Assembly (NCBI GenBank): GCA_023055355.1
Contig: JALJCS010000007.1
Coordinates: forward strand, 5,506,001-5,570,000
Origin: Agelaius tricolor
Lineage: Eukaryota; Chordata; Aves; Passeriformes; Icteridae
Direction: 5' to 3'
DNA: 64,000 nucleotides
Shown piece by piece: positions 34,230-45,936 of this stretch; within the stretch, counting starts at the first letter, position 1; the number at the start of each line of letters is the position of its first letter. The position numbers and the translations under genes were made by a program. The notes below the pieces were generated by a model, which worked only from the letters and a program-made list of their open reading frames with translations, ran no database searches and had not been told where the DNA came from.

Positions 34230-34737
34230 TGAGAGGAATGGCAGATTTGTATTTACAAACAACATGTGGGCCTGCTGGTAGATAAAACCAGCACTGGGAG
34301 ATAAAAGAAACAATGGGAAGGATTCCACTGATTGATGGATGGAAAAAGAGATTTTGCTTTTACAAATAAACTTTGGGTTTGCTGATATACAAAATTAGGC
34401 ATTGAAAGATGAAGGAAACTATGGGGAAGAAAAGCCCCTAAATTACATAAGAATTAAAAATTAAAAGGGAGGGTTATACATTAGAGGGAAATCTCTGGTG
34501 TCAGGCATTCTGGGCAGTCTGTACCTCTCAAGTACCTCAGCCAATGGGGAAAGAGAGAAGGGAAACGCAGCCAGGAAATTGAGATAGAAAGGACTCTGCG
34601 TCCTCCAAAAATTTGAGAGACCCCAGGTGAATGCGCCATGGCCCCTCCCTTTATTCCAATAAAGTAAAAGGACTCCTCTGTCTCCTTTTTGGACATAAAC
34701 CTCTGGTGTTTGTGCATTAATTTTCCTAAAACCAACA
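34230..34737 (+). mobile_element. Solo ERV LTR, family D (plus)
   Basis: It starts TGAGAGGAATGGCAG and ends CTAAAACCAACA, with an AATAAA ('ttccaataaagtaaaagg') in the 3' part. It is homologous over its length to 41776-42275 in the other orientation. No clear target duplication is visible. Confidence 0.75.
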
Positions 34738-35231
34738 GGACCCTGCTGAGTGCATGGGGCGCTCGGGACGGGCACCAAGGGGACAGTGGGGCCCAGAGCA
34801 GGGCTGTGAGTGACCCTGAGCTCCAGGAACTGGAGATTTGCTTCAATGGGAGGGTTTCTGCAGTGTGGACTCTCCCCAGTGCAGCTGCTGCTGCCCTGTC
34901 CCCACCAGGAGCCCTCTGAGCAGCAGGGATCTCCTGCTGCTGTATGATAATGTAGATCCCACAAGGAATTTTATGCCTCCATCTCTCTTGCTGGCATGTG
35001 AACCAAGCTGCCAAGGGTTGTGCTGCCCATATTTACCTCAGTTCAGAGGTGCTGGGTGGTGCCAGGGGGGTTTGCCATGTCCCCTTGGAGCTGTGGGGGT
35101 CCTGGGGGAACAGAAGATGCTTGTGAGGGGACCCAGGTGTGGGATTCACTTAGGGGCAGGAAGGAGGGATAACTTGGGAAAAGCTGCTGGCATGGCAGCC
35201 CTTAGGAAAGAGCTACCAGACCAGCCTGAGT

Positions 35232-35530
35232 TCACAGAATTCCCAGAATCACTGGGTTGGAAGAGACCTTCAAGATCATTGAGTCCAACCCAGCCCCAAC
35301 AGCTCACCTGAACCCTGGCACCCAGTGCCACATCCAGGCTTTGTTAAACACACCCAGGCATGGGGACTCCACCACCTCCCCGGGCAGCCATTCCAGAACT
35401 TTCTCACCCTTGCTGGAAAAACCTTTTCCCTGCTCTCCAACCTGTTTTTCCCTTGGTGCAGCTTGAGGCCGTGTCCTCTGGTTCTGCCAGTTGTGAGGTG
35501 ACATCTCCTGGTGCAGAGAGAGGAGCAGGA
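35232..35530 (-). repeat. CR1 LINE 3' fragment (minus orientation)
   Basis: 'cagaatcactgggttggaagagaccttcaagatcattgagtccaaccc', 'ttaaacacacccagg', 'ggactccaccacctccc' and 'gggcagccattccag' are classic CR1 3' blocks reversed. The end at about 35530 is approximate. Confidence 0.95.
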
Positions 35531-35834
35531 TGGTCACTGCCAGGCCCTGAGAGGGGATGGGAATCCCCTCAAGAGCTCACAGGGTGAAAACAGGATCACC
35601 TTGCTGTGTGTGGAGTGCCTAAGAAGGGCTGTGGTGTGTGAGCTTTGCTCTCCTGGCTCCCAGCAGCCCCTCTGGAAGGAAGTGAGCTCCATGGAGACTG
35701 CTTGGAACCCCTCCTGCTTCCCCAGGCAGCCAGAGCTGGGCAAGGAGAATGGGGTTTTGCCATGGGGTTTTGTTCAGGGGCTTTTTGTTCTCAGGGCTTC
35801 CCCCTGCCCTGCACAGCTGCACTGCATGGGTGTC

Positions 35835-36480
35835 TGTAGGAGCATCGGGGGTAGGATGGTCAGGATGGACAAAGATGAGAGATCTCTGCAGCCAGGTCAT
35901 GGAACTTGTGGTTTATTGCAAAGGGCCTGGGGGCAGGGCCCTGCTGAGAGCTGCCAGCCACAGCTCAGAGCAGGCCCCAGAGAAGAGAGGGGCAGAGAGG
36001 ATGAGAGGGTGAGAGAGTAAGGGAGTAAGGGAGTAAAAAAGGTAAGAGCCTAAAAGGGTAAGAGAGTAAAAGGGTAAGAGAGTGAGGTTCCCCTTACAAT
36101 ACAATAAATCTTCTTCTGTGTTGAATATTCTAATTCTCACTAACCAATCTAGTACAATATACAAATTCTATAGCATTTACATACAGCCTATAAGAATCAT
36201 TACATTACCAGACTGTGTTACATTTTAAACCCTAAAAAATACTCTTTAGACCCCTTCTGCCAAGCTGGCAGGGTCTGCTCTGACCCTTGGGCCTATCTGC
36301 AAGCAGAGGGTTTTGTTTCATCAAAAGGGGATTACCTTCAGCCAGCCACATCATTGTTTTCCAGTAGTTCAGTAACTAAGGGATCTCAAAGCTTGCTTTC
36401 ATTTCAATCTCACTTACAGTTTCCATATTCTCAAAATCTTTTGCCAGGCAATCATATTATGATCTTCATCTTCCCCAACA
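35835..36480 (-). mobile_element. Solo ERV LTR, family F, with perfect 6-bp target duplication
   Basis: A 646-bp element with TGTAGGAGC and CCCCAACA ends, flanked by GGTGTC at 35829-35834 and 36481-36486. A 6-bp duplication is typical of class II (ERVK-like) elements. On the minus strand AATAAA follows (plus 'ggtttattgcaaagg'). It contains an internal AGTAAGGG/AAAGGGTAAG tandem tract (about 36005-36085). Confidence 0.8.
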
Positions 36481-37373
36481 GGTGTCCCTACTGTGCTCTG
36501 CTCATTCTGCCTTCACACAAATCACTCCCAATGTGAGCAGGAGGTGGGGGCCTCTCCTGCTCAGACTGTCCTGATGTGAGCACACAGATGTACAACAGGC
36601 AAAGCTGCACGTGGGGCTGTGTTTGTGGCCTTGGTTACAGGTGAGGAGTTACACCTGCAAAAGTGATGGCAGTGGAAACCTGCCAGCAAACAGGCTCAGA
36701 GGGGCAGCCTGAAGTGAAGCCTGAGCCCAAACTCTCATTTCTCCCCTGCCAGCATCACTCCTCAGAGCCAGGTAAGCTGCTGATGAGCTGAGCTGAAGCC
36801 AGGCTCTGCTCTCTGCACCTTGGAAAATTTTACCAGAAGTCAAGCTGCTAATTTTCAAAGCAAGGAGCTCTAATCCTGTGAAAATATTATTTCCAATTAT
36901 GCCTTGCAGGATGGCTGATGCAGATCTTTTAGTCAGCCCTATGAAAGCACAGGCATCAGAGCTGCTGCCTCTGACGCAGCTCCTGAGCTGTGGTGCCTCA
37001 TGTGAATTCTTCCCATTGTTGTTGTAGCTCCTAATTTCAGAGCAGTCACTGCAACAACAGACTTTGCTGCCACCTGACTAAGGAAGCAATGAGGTTCAGG
37101 AAGAAGAAAGAAAAAAAAATTAAAATAAAAAAAAGGTCAGTGTTGTTGCTAAGCTATATGCTCTTAAAGCATTTCCCAGCAGCTTAGCAAGAAGTAAATG
37201 CTCACAATGCCCAGCAGAACTGTGTTCTTGCAGAGCAGGGCCCAAGATCAATAGTGTTTACAGCACTGGTTTTAGCACTGAGAAGCAGCTCTAGTTGAAG
37301 AAACACCAGCTCAGGAAGTAACACTTGGGGTGTGAATGCGTTACAGGAAACCCACGCAGCACTGCACGGCTGT

Positions 37374-37437
37374 CGAAATGTCCTTTGGTGCCTGTTGAAA
37401 TGTCCTTTGGTGCCTGTTGAAATGTCCTTTGGGTGCT
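37374..37437. repeat. 22-bp tandem repeat, three copies
   Basis: Nearly perfect copies of 'gaaatgtcctttggtgcctg' plus TT, the third slightly altered. Confidence 0.95.
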
Positions 37438-38494
37438 GCACCACCTGAGTCCTGGGAAGGATCTGCTCTGCTCTGGATTAGCAGAAGACAACGGGAGCTT
37501 CCCAGGAGCCCACCTGTGGGGTTAGATTTCAGAGCAGAGCAATATTGAATGCTGCAGTAACACTAGACAGCAGTTTCACCACAAGATTAAAATCTGTTTG
37601 AAACAGCCACAAGCAAGAGCACTGGTTCCTGTTAGCTTTGTTGGTATGAGAGAGCTGGAAGGTGACAGTGTCACGAAGAAGGAACCTGAACTGTGCTAGA
37701 AGGCAGCTGAAGGCACAGCTGGCACGAGGCTACTCAGCCATTTAGCCCAAATTAAAGTCTCCCTGTGCATTCATTGATGCTGCTGCTGCAAGGTTTTTTC
37801 CCACTGCACCTGGAGCAGCTTTCCTGCAGCCCCTGGGCTCAGGTGTGCTGATTTCAGTTCTCTGGCCTTCTGTTAGTGCTGAATGGCCAAAAGCCTCCCC
37901 ATGGACCATGTGCAGGAGCCCAGGCAGCTGCTGGCTCTGGGCTTGCAGCTGCCAAGGGCCCTGGGGTCCCTCACCTCAGCTCCCCCCAGCTCCCAGACTG
38001 CAGACACCCTCCAGGCTGATCCCAGAGAGATTCCAAAGGGAGGCCAGGATCGCTCAGGAGACTTCAGAACCGTGCTGCTGCAATCTCAGGGAGCTGATCT
38101 CAACAGGTCCCAGTGAATTTTCCAGGTCTCATCTATCCCAAAAAGGGCCTGAATTTTATTTCATTACTGTTCTTACCAAAACAAGAGATGAAAGTGCTGA
38201 AGGTGGAGTTAGACTGGAGGGAGCCTGCAGCAAGGGGCTCCCAGGAGCCACCTGATTCCTTGCCTCTGCTTGGGAGCTCCCCATGGGCCTGACACACCTC
38301 TAGGGAAGAGGTTGTTAACCAGAGACTGAAAGTGGCTGGCTGCACCCTCACCTGACACCAAATATTAAACTTTATTAAAAAAATGAATCAGTTGTTGGCC
38401 CAAGAAGTGTGTGCATTAAGTACAGTTTGGAAAGCCCAGTGTAAAAGTTCTTTTGAAGGAAATGGTGTCTGTGGTGTGTAAGCAGGCTGTTCAC

Positions 38495-39535
38495 CAGCTT
38501 GAAGTGGATCTTGGCTGGACACAGCCAGGGAGCTGTGGGCAGTGGCTCCATGTCCAGCTGCAGGATGGGATGAGGGGGTGTCCCTCAGGGCTCTGCCATG
38601 GCCCCAGGGCTCTTGCATGGCTTCCCCAATGGCACAGACAGGGGATCCAGCTCACCCTCAGCATGTTTGCAGGGGATGGGGAGCTGAGAGGGGCAGGTGA
38701 CACTATGGAAGGATGGGACCATGCAGAGGGACCTGAGCAAGCTTGGGAAGTGAAACCACAAGAACCTCATGAGGTTCAACAAGGCCAAGTGCAAGGTGCT
38801 GCACCTGGGGCAGGGCAATCCCAGACATGAGCACAGACTGGAAGAATTTGCTGAGAGCAGCCCTGTGGAGAAGGACTTGGGGATGCTGCTGGACATGACC
38901 TGGCCATGTGCACTGGCATCTCTGAAACCCCCCATGTCCTGGCTGAAAAAGAAGGGGGTGTCCAGCAGGCCAAGGGAGGTGATTCTCCCACTCTACTCTG
39001 CCTTCACAAGACCCCCCTGCAGTGCTTGATCTAAATTTAGGGTCCTCAGCAAAAGAAAGTGCCATTGGAGCAGGTCCAGAGGAGGCTACAAAGATGATGC
39101 AGGGACAGGAGCACCTTTGCTGTAGATTCAGCCTGAGATAGCTGGGGTTGCTCAGCCTGGAGAAGGTTCTGGGGAGACCTTGTTGAGGCCTTTCAGTATT
39201 TAAAGTGAGTTCAAAAAAAGGAGGGAGTCTGATTTTGTATAAGAGCAGACAGTGATAGGACAAGGAGGATTGGTTTTAAACTAAAAGAAGAGAGATTTAG
39301 ATTAGATATTGGGAAGAAATTATTTGTGATGGTGCTGAGGCCGTGGCACAGGTTGCCCAGAGAAGCTGTGGCTGCCCCATCCTTGAAATGTTCCAGGACA
39401 AGTGTTCAGGCTGGATGGGGCTTTGAGCAAACTGGTCTAGTGGAAGGTATCCCTGCCTACAGCAGAGAGTTGGAACAAGATGATCTTGAAGGTCTTTTCC
39501 AACCCAAAACTTTCTGTAATTCTGTGAATGTGGGA
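38495..39535 (+). repeat. CR1 LINE fragment, about 1 kb, with decayed reverse transcriptase end
   Basis: The longest CR1 copy here. Plus-strand frames show GVPQG-like sequence, then FAGDGEL where an active CR1 has FADD (catalytic site lost), then [14 protein letters not shown] and [10 protein letters not shown], all standard C-terminal ORF2 blocks. The 3' UTR and terminal 'aaggtcttttccaaccc..ttctgtg' follow. Frameshifts and stops break it. Confidence 0.9.
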
Positions 39536-40034
39536 ATCACCTCCACGAGGTGAAGAGGGACTCCTGGGCTACCTCTGTGGCAGTCATTAAACCCAACCAC
39601 TTCCACATCTGCAGTGGCAGAGCAGCAGCACATGCCCATCCCAACCCTTCTTCCACACAGGCTCTCTGTGCCCTTTGTCTCTCTCGACAAATGGGAGCTG
39701 CAGTGAGCACCCTAAGGCAAGATCCATAGCTCTTTAATCGCTGTGCCAATGCCTACAAAACAGCCTGCTTGTTTTATTCCCCCCTTATAAACTGCTTTCC
39801 TAAGCAGTTGTCTTCACTGGAATGTCATGAGAATTCTGCTGTGTTTCTACACCAGAAGTGGTCCTAAAATCATGGCTGCAAAAAAATGTCCTGTTAGCAG
39901 AGCTTGGGTATTGGGCAGGTACATCAGTGCAGGCTCACCTACAGCTGCTGTTTAATTACACATTCTACTAAATAGCTGGATTAACAAGGTCAAATCCTAC
40001 AGGCTGTCATTCCTCACTCTGTTTTGATGTGGAA

Positions 40035-40659
40035 TGTGAAAAGTGCATATTATATGGCTCTATGCAGATATTTGCTATATGTATTTTGTTGTATTGATTA
40101 GTAGTGCTGTATTAACATTTTAATGGTATGGTAAATGTAGTTTTGTAGTTAAAATGTAACTTTTGTAGTTAAAATAGGAACTATGTATGTGGGGTATTTT
40201 TTAAAGAAAGGAATGAGGTACTCACACCAGACAGCAGCCACAGGACACCGAAATCTTTCAGAGAAAGAAAATTTATTGTTCCATTATCAGGAGAAAGGAA
40301 CTTCTTCCCACCTCACTCAGCATGAAGACACCGTTAGGATAAAGAGGAAGAAGCTGACACCGACCAGACAGAATCCTGTGTTTGAATGGAATTTATGCAT
40401 CATGTATGAGGTGTATGAATATGCAACAGGCCATTGTTTTTAAGGGTTAATCCTCTGTTAACGTGTGTCCTTTTTCGGGCTTATGTTGCCCAGAAAGAGG
40501 TACCTGGACTGTCTGTAACTCTGTTTTTTATTGTCTCATGTTGTCCTAATCCAAATTGTCCAAATTATCATTACTCTAATTATATTGCTATTTTTATAAC
40601 CATTTTATTATCATTAAACTTTTTAAAAATTTAAAACCAAGTGATTGGCGTTTTTCACA
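40035..40659 (+). mobile_element. Solo ERV LTR, family C (plus)
   Basis: It starts TGTGAAAAGTGC and ends GCGTTTTTCACA. It is full-length relative to 27259-27881 and in the opposite orientation. No matching target duplication is seen. ATTAAA near the 3' end could be the poly(A) signal. Confidence 0.75.
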
Positions 40660-41775
40660 GGTAGATAGTGTGTGTCTGGTCCTGAGCTCTCCTACATCCA
40701 ACTGAAGGTCAGGAAGGATAAACTTGCTGCTCTGTTCGTTTTTCCTGGTGATTCCCCATCCCTGGTGCCATCTGCAGCACAGATCCAGCTGGGAGGAGGC
40801 TGTGTGTGCCACTTTTGGGCCAGCTGAGCTCTTGGTGCAAAGGTCAGAGCATGCCACATGTGGGAGGACAGGAGGCTCCCTGGCCCTGTGCAATGACTTT
40901 TAGGCTGAGGGTCACATAACAAGGCTTTGCTCTGGAGCTGAACTTCCCATTGCACTTGGAAGGGTTTAGGGAATGAGCTCAGGTTGAGAAATCATCCTGC
41001 AGGGGCAAGTTAAGGACAGTGCTTACCTCCAAAGGGTGCTGCTCTGGGAGATGAGCTAAAGAGGTGTGAAACAAGGCAGCAGCACCTCTGAAACCTCAGC
41101 TCTTTCCTTTGCACCTCCTTTTGTTTGGTTGGTAACGTGATTTCCCTGCCTCCTGACTGTTTGCACCAGGTGTTAGAAGAATATGGCCCATTTCCTAGGG
41201 GCTGCTTAGGAAAATGTAATTGTCTATGGACCAAAAGGAGCTGGGAGATGAACACTTTGAAAATCAGATTGGATTTAAGGGTGAGAATAAGGCATCTGCC
41301 TTTGTCCCATATGTAGGGAATAACAGACAGCTATCAGAGCAAGTCGCTGGGATGGATGAGATTCCTGATTAATTCAGGTCATCTTGCCAGTTTGGGTGTT
41401 GGTGCTTTTCAGAAGTTTGGAAAAGCCTTTTGCAGTGCCTGGGAGCAGTAACAATGACCCTGCAGAAGCCCTTCCAGAGCTGGGCAGATTTGCAGAGCCT
41501 GGAGCACATTTTGCCTGAGTGCTTTGTAAAGGAAAAGCCAACTCTGCAGTGTGGCAACCTCTGGGAATAGATGTTAAATGGATGTAGAGCATATTGTGAT
41601 CTCAACTGAGGGCTGTACATTGCGTCTGATATGCTGTGAACACACTGGAAAAACTGCCAGCACTACAGTTTCTGGGGATAAAAAGCCCTTGCCAGCCACT
41701 GTAAGCCATGGAGCAGCCACGTCCAAACCCTTGGAATAACATTCACTGGAGAAGGGCAACGTCCCTTCTGCTTGG

Positions 41776-42275
41776 TGTTGTCAGGAAAATTAATCCACAA
41801 ACATCAGAGGTTTATGTCCAAAAAGGAGACAGAGGAGTCCTTTTACTTTATTGGAATAAAGGGAGAGGCCATGGTGCATTCCCCTGGGGTCTCTCAAATT
41901 TTTGGAGGACGCAGACTCCTTTTTATCCCAATTTCCCAGCTGCATTTCCCTTCTCTCTTTCCCCATTGGCTGAGGTACCTGAGAGGTACAGACTGCCCAG
42001 AATGCCAGAGATTTCCCTCTAATGTATAACCCTCCTTTGTAATTTTTAATTCTTATGGAATTTAGGGGTTTCCCCGCATTGTTTCTTTAATCTTTCAATA
42101 TCCAATTTTTATCAGTTTATCAGCCAACCTAAAGTTTATTGGTAAAAGCAAATACCTTTTTCTATTCATCAATCAGTGGAATCCTTCCCATTGTTTCTTT
42201 TATCTCCCAGTGCTGGTTTTATCTACCAGCAGACCCACAGCTTGTTTGTAAGGACAAAATCTGTCATTCCTCTCA
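41776..42275 (-). mobile_element. Solo ERV LTR, family D (minus)
   Basis: Reverse-oriented homologue of 34230-34737, ending 'ctgtcattcctctca'. If the left end is taken as 41779 (TGTCAGG), GTGT flanks both sides (41775-41778, 42276-42279), a possible 4-bp target duplication. Confidence 0.75.
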
Positions 42276-44202
42276 GTGTGAAGACATTATTCACAGGTCC
42301 TTACAAGGGCTGCACTTCTACTGACATGGCCTGGAATCCTCAGGTTCTGGGAATCCCAGAGGGACAGATGCAGTTTTTGGGAAGGTTGTCCTCAATTTCT
42401 TAAAGATACATGCCAATCTTTTTTTATGTTTTATTGATCCCAGCAGGCATTCTCTTGACTGATTTTTTATTTCTTCAAGCAAAATGGATCTTTGAAGGTC
42501 AAGATAACCCAGCCCCCTGGATCAGGGCTTGCAAATAAAGTGTCACAGCTGCAGCAGTGCACAGTGGCTGAAGGACTGGCTCGTTCACAGTTGCAGCCTC
42601 TTGAAACTCTCGTCTTCAGAAAAACCAGAACCCCCCAAATTCCAGAAGAAGGTGGTGCATGAGAGGAGAAACAGTGCCCAGGGACTGGCAAAGTTTAGTG
42701 GTTGGAAGGGCAGGAGGAAGGGTGCTGTGTGCCAGAGTGAGCTGTGAGACTCTCAGGAATACTTTTCCCATAGGAAAAGTCCCTTTGCCCTCTGTGGATG
42801 CTTTCTTTACACACATTTTGAGTAGGGCCAGTACCACAGCCAGTGTGGTCATGCCTGGATTCCCTTTTCCCCTCTCCAGGGTAATCAGCACCAAAGTGGG
42901 AATGTCTCCTTGCAGGTAAGGAATGTCTCCTTCCAGCTGGGCAGCAGTGCCCACCCTCGAGAGGAGCAGAGCTGATGGAGCCCCCAGGACCACGTTTTGT
43001 TGGGGACATAGGGATGATTTAATATCAAGATTTAATGTAATGATTTAAATCATCCACAGGGATGATTTAATGTCTGCCTCCTTCTCTTATCCTTCCTGTG
43101 CTCCTGGGGCAGGAGCTTCCAACACAGGCTGGGACAGGAAGAGGATGGGCACAACAGGGACATAAAAGCAGAGAAATCTTCATGCCCTCCAGAAAATGGT
43201 GGCATGCTTTAAACTGGATTGGGAAGAGCAGGCAGCTCTTTAGAAGCACCGACTCTTTTGGAACCCTGGAACAGGTCTGTAAAGCAACACAGACCCAGAG
43301 GAAGGCTGAACAGCACTGACAGGTTTTAATCACCCTACAGCACAGAAATGCACAGATTTCCTGGTGAATATAAAACTAGAGGGTCAGAGTGAGAGCAGGA
43401 CAAGGCTTTGGAGGTAGAAAGGAAGGCTGAGCACACTCAATCAGTGGCAAAACAGTGGATATCACTGAAGGAGAGTTACCTCTCAGATCTCCCTGTGTGG
43501 CTGCAGAACATTCCTCCTGTTGTGCTCTAGGTGGAGAAAGAGCACCAAGCCTTGGGCAACCGACTGCAGTTTCATTTGCTCATCTGCCTGAAAGCTGTGA
43601 GAAGGCTCCAGAACCATTCTCCTCCATCCACAGCTGATCATAAGGTGCATTATTTAAACCTTTCTAACTGAGAGCACCCTCTTTTGAGTCACTGAAAAGC
43701 CCCTCTGTGATCTACAGGCCACTGTGTCAGCCTAGGGAGTGAGAAATGTTATTCAAATACTTTTATGTTTGCACGCTGAGAGTTTAGATTTGGGACCTTG
43801 CATTTAAAAACGATTGTTCTGAATTTCCCTCTGTTATTGCACCCACAGCTGCAACTCCCCTCCACTGCACCACTTTTCCCAGAACTAACATGCAAATTCT
43901 TTTATTTATTTTACACAGCAGCTGCAGCAGGGATTTTTCTGTTTGCTTGTTTTCCCTCACTATATTTGGTCCCCCAGCTATGACCTCTTGGCAAAATGCA
44001 TGCAACATCTGGGAAGGAAAAAAAAAAAGAAAGAAAGTGAAAAGAGGGGTTGTTTCAGACTGCAGATGCTGTGACAATCTCTATCATTTAACCTTAATTA
44101 TACACAGCAGAGCCATGGCCATTGGTGTAGTGTCAGCAGCAGCAGTGATCCCATCTGCTGTGCCTGAGCACAGCACTATGCTGTGGGTTAAAGTCTGGGG
44201 AA

Positions 44203-44829
44203 TTCTCGGGACTTATGCTGCTCAGAGTGACCCCAAGATACGTTAGAAAGTCTTTTTTCCAAGCCCAGCAGTTGAAGAAGGAGTCAGAACTCTTCAGTTC
44301 TTGGTCTCAAGGTTGTTTATTGTTCCTTATCTATAAAATTCTTTCTCCTGCCCTGCCGAGGTCCGCTCAGCAAGACAGTCTAAGGCACTCTGCCTGCCCC
44401 CAGGGCAGTGTTATCTTTTTATACTAAAAAATACATGTACATTATTTACCATAACTTTCCAATACCTATCACCTATGTTAGACAGTGATCTTCTACTCTA
44501 AACCAATCTAAAAGTGCCAACATCACAACAGAAGATGGAGGCCAAGAAGAAGAAGGAGAAAGGCTGGAAACACCCAGATTCCTCCATCTTGCCTCTTGAA
44601 CCCCCATTCTAAAAACCTCAAAAATCTATTTTTCACCCCATAATTAAATTCACTATTATTCTACTTAAACTTTCTTGACTTGTAATTCCTCATATAAAGG
44701 TGGTAATTTGCTCCAGGGGTCAAAATCAAAGGCACAGGTGTCCTGGGCTCTGTGCCAAGGTCTCTGAGCCCCCCTGGGCAGGGGCTGGAGCCATCCAAGA
44801 CAGCCAGAGAGATGTCTTGGCTTCCAACA
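44203..44829 (-). mobile_element. Solo ERV LTR, family B, with GGGAA target duplication
   Basis: 627 bp, flanked by GGGAA at 44198-44202 and 44830-44834. Reads as a family B LTR on the minus strand, starting TGTTGGAAGCC. The terminal dinucleotide on the left has mutated. Confidence 0.8.
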
Positions 44830-44834
44830 GGGAA

Positions 44835-45313
44835 TGTGATGCTCTCCAGTTTGATTGTCCCTTAGTCTGCAGCTCCTCCCCCAGAGTGTGCTTCTGTCTG
44901 GCCCATATAGTGGATATTTTCACCCCCAACAAAGGGGAGAGAAATGATGCATCTGACTCCACTAGTTAATTACTTTATTATGTGATATTATTCTATACTA
45001 TATTACAATATATTACATTACATCTAAACTGAATCTGCCAAGCACTCAGCACCTCACACTGCACAGAATCTCGTGACCGTCACCCGACAGTCCTGACTCA
45101 CACAGACACACCTGGCCCTGATAGACCAAGGAAACAAAACACCATCACTCTGGGTAAACAATCTCCATATTGCATTCTGCTTTTGCACAAACACAGGCAC
45201 AGCAAATGATAAGAATTGTTTTTCCTTTCTCTGAGGTTCAGAGAATGTGAATCTCAGAAATATTCTCAGGAAGATGTGCCTTGCTTTTCTCTGTGAAGAG
45301 AAATGTGGCAACA
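44835..45313 (-). mobile_element. ERV LTR, family E, between two family B LTRs
   Basis: Read on the minus strand it starts TGTTGCCACATTTC, carries AATAAA ('acataataaagtaattaac') and ends near ATCACA. Its layout resembles family A ('tggagattgtttaccca'). It directly abuts the flanking duplication of the left family B copy and the first base of the right one. The left boundary is approximate. Confidence 0.65.
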
Positions 45314-45936
45314 TGTCGGGAGCCAGGACATTCCTCTGGCTGCCCTGGGTGATTCCAGACCCTGGCAGGGGGCTCAGAGACCCTGGCACAGAGTCAAAAA
45401 CACCTGTGCCCTTGATTTTAGCCCATGGAAACAATTCCCAACTTTGTGTGAAGATTTACAAGCCACAAGAGTTTGAGTAGAATGATAGTGAATTTGTCAC
45501 AGGGTGAAAAAGTAGAATGTTGGGGTTTTAGAATGGGGGTTCAGGAGGCAAGATGGAGGAATCTGGGGGTGTCCTGTCCTTCTCCTTCTTTTTGTCCTCC
45601 ATCTTCTGCTGTGATGGTGGCACTTTTGGATTGGTTTAGAGACAGACTGTCGAACATAGGTGATAGGTATTGGAGAATTATTGTAAATAAAGTACATGTA
45701 GTTTTTGGTGTAAGAAGTTAACACCACCCCAAGGGCTGTCGCTGTGCCACAACCTGACCTGCTGGACAGATCTCAGCAGGTCAGAGAAAGAATGTGATAG
45801 ATAAGAGAAAAGAAACAACCTTGAAGAGCAGAACTGAGGAATCTCAACTTCTTCTTTGGTCGTGGGGCTGGGAAAAAAAACCCTTTTTAATACCTCGGGA
45901 GCTATTTCCGCAACACGAAACCCGAGAGCCACAGGC
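45314..45936 (+). mobile_element. ERV LTR, family B (plus)
   Basis: It starts TGTCGGGAGCCAGGACATTCC and runs through the family's TATA-like and 'gaaacaaccttgaagagcagaactga' blocks to about 'gagagcca'. It is inverted relative to 44203-44829. No target duplication is visible. Confidence 0.75.

Noticed and set aside
38453..39029. Apparent protein genes with [14 protein letters not shown] and similar
   Set aside because: They are frames of a decayed CR1 reverse transcriptase with frameshifts and FADD changed to FAGD.
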